Source: Dipteris shenzhenensis (taxonomy: Eukaryota > Polypodiophyta > Polypodiopsida > Gleicheniales). From it: a stretch of DNA of 64,000 nucleotides. The translations under genes were made by a program, and so were the position numbers. Shown piece after piece: positions 59,123 through 64,000 of the stretch. The notes beneath the pieces were generated by a model. That model ran no database searches. It was given only the letters and a program-made list of their open reading frames with translations, and had not been told where the DNA came from. The stretch lies in assembly GCA_047967505.1 (NCBI GenBank), contig CM106538.1. The stretch is one strand, 5' to 3'. Each line of letters opens with the position of its first letter. Within the stretch, counting starts at the first letter, position 1.

Positions 59123-59219
59123 GTTCTTCACTTGTGCAATTGAATAATGAGAGTTAGGGTTTTCAAAAACATTTTATATGGACCCATCATCTTTTGACAC
59201 CCCTTTTAATTACGTTTAC

Positions 59220-59485
59220 AGTTTCCTCGTGCCCCTCGCTCCTACCCTAACTCCTCCAATCTGTCCCCACCCTCATTGCCATCCCCACCATTGCCCTCCC
59301 CCCTACTTGCCCCTCCCACACCCGTCACCCTCCCCCATACCCCCCATCCCACCGTCACACCCCTCCCCCCCTCCCCCCTCCCTCCCCTTACCCTTGGTAC
59401 CACTCCACCGCCCCCTTGCCCTGCCTCCCTTCTCTTCCCCTCCTTCACCCTATCCCCACCTTCCCCAACTTTGTTACCTCACATA
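59220..59485. repeat. C/T-rich low-complexity tract
   Basis: Long runs of CCC and CCT on the + strand. The proline-rich and glycine-rich frames through it are compositional artefacts. Confidence 0.8.
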
Positions 59486-60070
59486 GACCTTGGACTCTAA
59501 GAGTAAGTACACAAATTGTGGTCAAAATAAGCAAGATATTCAAAAGTGAGTACACAAATTGTGATCAAAATAAGCAAGATATTCATTTCATAATTGTATA
59601 CAATTACACCATAGCTTCTGTTGTGGGTTGGACCCATCTACTCCCTTCTCTCACTCTTGCTTGCAACCAACGTGTGACTCCTCAACTCCCTATGGATGCT
59701 TTCCAAGCACTATGCCTTCTATTCTTTGATACAATTTGAACTGCTTTTGCAAGTTTTGATGCCTCTGCCTTTTCAGACTTCAAAGTCCTACCTAGTAGAC
59801 ATCTAAAAAACTAGTTAAACATCTCATGCAATGCATTGCTACTACAAGTGACACCACCACCATGCCTTGAGTTCTTGAAGCAGGTTCCCTTGGCTCTATG
59901 ATGCGACTTCTCCATGCCTTATGTAGTCCAAATGGACAAAGGGCCCTAATTTTGTACAAACCATGGTTCGTGTGCATAGAGAATATGCTGCAAACATGAT
60001 GAGCATCATTTCAACAACAAAAACTTTTTATAAAGCAAGTGCTAAATATTACGATGGCTCCAAGATTACC
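59486..60070. other. No gene seen
   Basis: A 45-bp imperfect direct repeat ('gtacacaaattgtg(g/a)tcaaaataagcaaga') occurs at about 59506 and 59551. Otherwise no structure. Confidence 0.4.
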
Positions 60071-60128
60071 ATGTAATGCATAATGTGCGACTCCCCCCAT
60101 GCTTTCATCATTAATTGCATAAACTCTT

Positions 60129-61748
60129 TCACAGCCATCCCGAACCTTTCATAATACATCTCATCGATTTGAACTTGTGGCGAAGCAATTTTATCAATGC
60201 ATCTACCTTTGTCCATGCTTTATCTCTCAAAGTTGCTACTTGGGGATGAGAAACCTTATTGGTTGTGCATTCACACAATGCTTTCCAGTATTCCCAGCCC
60301 AAACTACTTTGAGACAATGTATGTTTGTCTTTGTCAAGATTGTGGTTCGATAGGAATCTCCTTGCCTTCCCTCCACCCATGGACACTTTTGCAAGAAGAT
60401 TCTGTGTTGCCCCAAACATTTTCTTATCCACTTTAATTTTGACATGTCCTCCATGGAATCCCATCTCTGATAGCAACTTCTCAGCTTCTGTAATGCACCG
60501 TCCAGATACTTCTTGCGGAATTAAATTCCAAGCATAAACAAGATACAAATACAACAACTTATCAAGTACGTGCAGTTCTGCGTGTAAAGTACATATGTGT
60601 ACTCTCTCTAGTGGGATGGGCAAGATAGGATCCCACTTTGAATCCTTCTTGTCGCGATTGGGAGCTTGCGTTTGGCTGCAAGATAGAATGCCATTCTCCC
60701 ATTATAAGCCAGCCTTTTTCTTACGTTGCGAACACATGCAATAAAGGAATGTGTTCATTGCATTTGCCCCTATATCACAACCATGCAGACACTTGAGGGT
60801 TTTCAAATCATCAGCAATATGCCATTCAACTCGAAATGTTCCATGGCCATCAACTATCAGTGTTTGCCCTTCCTCTTGTCTTCGGATCATCGATGCGAGT
60901 CATGTTCTATCTAGAACTCACTTCAATGTCTCATGGCACTCTTTCGAAGTCTCAAATGCTACAAGCCACCATATATCTTTCTCTAATTGCACTAAGAAAT
61001 CTTGCTCTACTTCCTCATTCCCTTGAACAAAGGCTAATGCTTTATTCATAATGTAGATGCTCACTCTCTCTAACTTGTGTTCTTTCACCGATTTAGCTTC
61101 ATCCATTTTGATGACAAATCTCGTGACAAATATGAGCTTTCCATTGCAATCTGTACCACAAAAGAGAGAAATCGTTAGGATAAACATGATATAGGAAATG
61201 AACTAAGTAAAGTGCAATGCTAAAATGGATTTCCTCATACCATCTTCTCTCATGCCATAGAATTTGACCATTGCTTGTTGCAGTTTCTCAACATCTAAGT
61301 AGACATTGTTGAAAGCATTCATCTCAAAGGTTTGCAAGCCAGATTTCTTTTTACTCTTCCAAGTCATTGTGCCCCTTACGCAATGGTACCCTCCAAGAAT
61401 TTCTCTTGCACGTTGGTTTGTTTCTCGCCATGCATGTCTCACACACCAAGGTGTGGGTAGGGGCACTGTAGACTTCTTATACTTTCCCAAAATAGCAAAC
61501 TTGAAATTTTTGAAAATAGATGTGTAAGCTTCACGACTTACATCGGCAGTATCACAAGTTGCAAGCATCTCCTTTGCATCCACAATATCCTTGAAGTCCT
61601 TCATCACCTCTTGAGAAACTTGTACACGTAAGCATTTGTGTCTTGGATCCCTTAGTATCCCAATGACATTACTTGACTTCAATAAACTAGCTAGAGCATA
61701 TGAACAATCAATATCATCCCCGTCCATTCTTCCCATCACATCTTCCAT
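60129..61748 (-). pseudogene. Unidentified two-exon gene remnant (gene Z)
   Basis: Exon 1 61748-61241 (MEDVMGRMDGDDIDCSY), intron 61240-61151 (90 bp, GT-AG, phase 1), exon 2 from 61150 to 60129. One frame runs the whole way with a few in-frame stops: two TGA near 60910-60920 (LK-stop-VLDRT-stop-LASM, each one step from CGA) and one TAA near 60703 (one step from CAA). Notable blocks are VEWHIADDLKTLKCLHGCDI, a CMCSQRKKK Cys pair, VHICTLHAELHVLDKLL and SMGGGKARRFLSNH. I cannot name the family. The His/Cys-rich block followed by an LHAEL helix is the most searchable part. About 500 residues when intact. Confidence 0.5.
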
Positions 61749-63419
61749 GACAAAAAAAACTTAGTCACAAACAGTGTAGTGCAAAAGAGTGTAATTTCAT
61801 TAGAACATTTGATAGCCAACCTTGTAGCCCAGACTCTCCTCTTTCTAGCACCACCAGTGGGTGCTGTTATGGATAAATTTGACTAAGGTAAAAGGCATAA
61901 ATATGTGTGTGTGCTTGTATGTGTGGTAATAGTATAACAAAATATGGTATGCATAGGGCCTTGCCACCCTTCCATGTAAGAGGACCCATAAGGTGTGTTG
62001 TACATAATCCATGGTAGTAATATTATAAAATGTTAAGGTGGCATGGTTTCTCCATGTGCCACCCCTTCACCTAGGAGGTCCCATGCCTACATTTAGTGAG
62101 ACATGGCCCAAGGACCAGGGAGAAGTAATATAAAATAGGTGGAGATGGATATTATATTGGATTATTCCCTCCATGTAGGATAGGCCCATGTGGGGGGGGA
62201 TGTAGATAGTCCAAGAATGCAAGTTAAATAATGGGGAAAGTAGGATGAGGTGGCAAGATTCCTTGTGCCAACCCTCCACTTGTCCTCCTAGATGTTTGAA
62301 CGTATTAGAAAATTGGGAAAAGACCAAGGGAGTATCTTAGACCTGGGATATGGGGTTTGATTTATGTGGAAAAATGAGGCAAAGGGTTGTCACACACGAT
62401 TGAGAGTGTGTACCCTCCTAGCCCACATGCCAATTCCTCCACACACACCATGCATGTGGAAGGATGCATTTATTGGGAGAGACCCCCTCTCTTGGCTATA
62501 AAAGGAGGGGTCTTTTTTGCTTGATGTGACATGCTCATTCTTGTAAAGCCACCTAGCTAGTACTTTGATTTCCCCCATTCTTCCTTTCAAATAAAGCATG
62601 ACCCTCTTCCATTGATGTCTCTGTCTCTACATTCCACCTCTCATCATGTACATGCTCCTCTTTCCCCTCTCCCTTCCCCCTTGTGCTATAGTCTCTCTCT
62701 TCATTCCCACCATCTTTATCCCTTTTCCCCCACCCATGTTAACACTTCTCCCCTCACGTTCCCTTTCCCCCATGGCCCTCAAGTGTCGCCATGCCTAGCA
62801 TCTAGCCTCATGCCTTGATTTCTTTTCTAATTAATAGAATTGGTGTTGCTACTGGAATGCGAAGTCTCCATGACTAGTGGCATAAAATCCATCGACATCC
62901 GTTACTTCTACGATTATGTGTGGTTCTACAGCATCTTCTGCATGTGGTTCTCTATTTTTGCGCCTCCAATCTGTGACATTCTGCATACGGTTCTACAGCA
63001 TCTTCTATGTATGGTTCTCTGTTTCTATGCCTCCAATCTATGACATCTGTGTCTCTTCTACGTGTAATTCTACAGCATCTTTTGCTCACGGTTCTCCATT
63101 TCTGCGGCTACAAAACTTCTCTGTTTTTGTGTGTCTCCTGCTCGCGGTTCCTGTGCATCCGCGCATGCGTTCTTTGCTCACAGCTGCAAAACTTTGGCTC
63201 GTGGTTCTTGCATATCTGCTTGCACGTGTGTTCTTTGGTCGCGGCTGCAACTCGCAGTTCCTACACATCCACCGTTCTTTGGTCATGGGCTGCAACTTGC
63301 GGTTCCTGCGCATCTGCTCGCATGTGCGTTCTCTGATCGCGGGCTACAAACTCCTGCAACACACGTGCCCCTCTATCCTCTTCTCCTCCTTCTCTTCTCC
63401 TCTCCTCTCCTTTTATTAA
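61749..63419. other. No gene seen
   Basis: Includes repeated 'tggttct(a/c)...atctt...tgcg' sequence at 62920-63360, a loose tandem array with units of about 50-60 bp rich in 'gcggttcctgcgcatc'. The open frames here are short and repeat-driven. Confidence 0.4.
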
Positions 63420-63425
63420 GGGGTG

Positions 63426-63479
63426 GGAATTGAACCCAAGACCTCCCCATTCATAAAAGGAAGATTTACCAATGGGCCA
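63426..63479 (-). other. tRNA-like block with A and B boxes (possible SINE head)
   Basis: Minus-strand TGGCCCATTGGT (63479-63468) fits the A box and GGTTCAATTCC (63436-63426) the B box, 31 bp apart. It is followed on that strand by cccaccccttaataaaag and a GGAGA-rich run. Spacing matches the block at 41391-41444, but the sequences between differ. Confidence 0.45.
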
Positions 63480-63661
63480 CCAAATAGGAAGTGATCAAAA
63501 TGTAATGATATTGCTTATATGTTGAAATCGCATGAACTGTAACTCTTTAACCGTGGGGAGTTTCCTCTTACTGTAAAAAGTAAAAGTACTTCACTTCATG
63601 TGCTCTATTCATATCTCATGCTAGATCACAGATTCTAAACTTTTTCAAGTTCACTCCTTGG

Positions 63662-63988
63662 ATGCACACCACAGTAGGAGGGTGGATATTTATCTCACTT
63701 CTCGACGAGTTTAAGGATTTGGTGCTTGGTCCTCCGCTCATTACAGCTACCAATTGGCAAGATCTCTTTCTTGATCTTCATGTCGATCTTCAACAACGGA
63801 TTGTACAATGCATTGCTCAAGGAGACAATGGGTGGGATGATACAACTTGGATGGTTCAAGATGAAGAACTAGTGATACACTGGGAGGGCTTTGATTCCAA
63901 CTCTACTCATTGTGTAGTGATTGAGCTACTTGCTGCATCGAAGGTAATTAAAAGGGTGACATTCTTCCAAGGGTGGGATGGTCCATAA
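63662..63988 (+). CDS. Hypothetical ORF, possibly exon
   Basis: 108 open codons beginning MHTTVGGWIFISLL, acidic and tryptophan-containing, ending FFQGWDGP-stop. No domain or ortholog is recognised. It is close to the window end, so a gene could continue beyond 64000. It may equally be chance. Confidence 0.25.
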   Translation: MHTTVGGWIFISLLDEFKDLVLGPPLITATNWQDLFLDLHVDLQQRIVQCIAQGDNGWDDTTWMVQDEELVIHWEGFDSNSTHCVVIELLAASKVIKRVTFFQGWDGP

Positions 63989-64000
63989 GCTTGGGGTGAG

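Noticed and set aside
59178-59500. Proline-rich and glycine-rich frames
   Set aside because: C/T-rich low-complexity sequence; no start context or conserved block.

Overview
The window looks like nuclear DNA from a land plant with a large, repeat-rich genome. Evidence is spliced genes, Ty1-copia and Ty3-gypsy LTR retrotransposons with tRNA-Met primer sites, an L1-type LINE, MITEs, long CA/CT microsatellites, a chloroplast-like tRNA-Asp remnant and a nitrate-reductase-like cytochrome b5 remnant. The very long introns and old, decayed transposons would suit a gymnosperm, but the sequence alone does not settle the clade. Most of the window is transposon debris. Only one gene looks intact.

That gene is a GT61-family (DUF563) glycosyltransferase on the + strand: exon 1 at 40113-41192, an 11,655-bp intron, and exon 2 at 52848-53366, giving 532 aa. 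The intron carries a complete 6,295-bp chromodomain-type Ty3-gypsy element (44462-50756) with both LTRs, a perfect 5-bp target-site duplication, a primer-binding site and a polypurine tract. The 5' half of the gene and much of its intron exist a second time, inverted, at 1-8207. The arms are head to head around a ~31-kb transposon-filled spacer. The left gene copy is dead: a 32-bp frameshifting deletion, and its exon-intron junction replaced by foreign DNA.

Spacer, left to right: cytochrome b5-domain pseudogene (8.6 kb); LINE with a threefold, in-frame 486-bp tandem repeat inside its reverse transcriptase (9.0-13.3 kb); partial copia (13.3-15.6 kb) with a duplicated 794-bp unit upstream of gag; copia fragment (18 kb); ruined gypsy on the + strand (21.3-24.5 kb); copia remnant (25.1-26.7 kb) split by another copia element (26.7-31.9 kb), which itself holds a 247-bp MITE; an unidentified duplicated coding remnant (31.9-32.7 kb); a protein-kinase pseudogene (33.1-33.9 kb); a TA-flanked MITE (34.2 kb); and a second copy of the 8-bp-TSD MITE (37.4 kb).

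Right of the glycosyltransferase, 54.5-61.8 kb holds several decayed multi-exon genes. One encodes a divergent histone H3-like protein with a long Ser/Pro repeat tail (58134-59122, minus). The others I cannot name. In these genes, most in-frame stops I could place are ones that a single C-to-T change makes from CAG, CAA or CGA, as expected of decay under cytosine methylation. A ~114-bp-arm hairpin with a 7-nt loop lies between them (57721-57954). No functional multi-gene system is evident. The strongest candidates for something undescribed are the two-copy MITE family, the long hairpin, the H3-like gene and the repeat-containing LINE.
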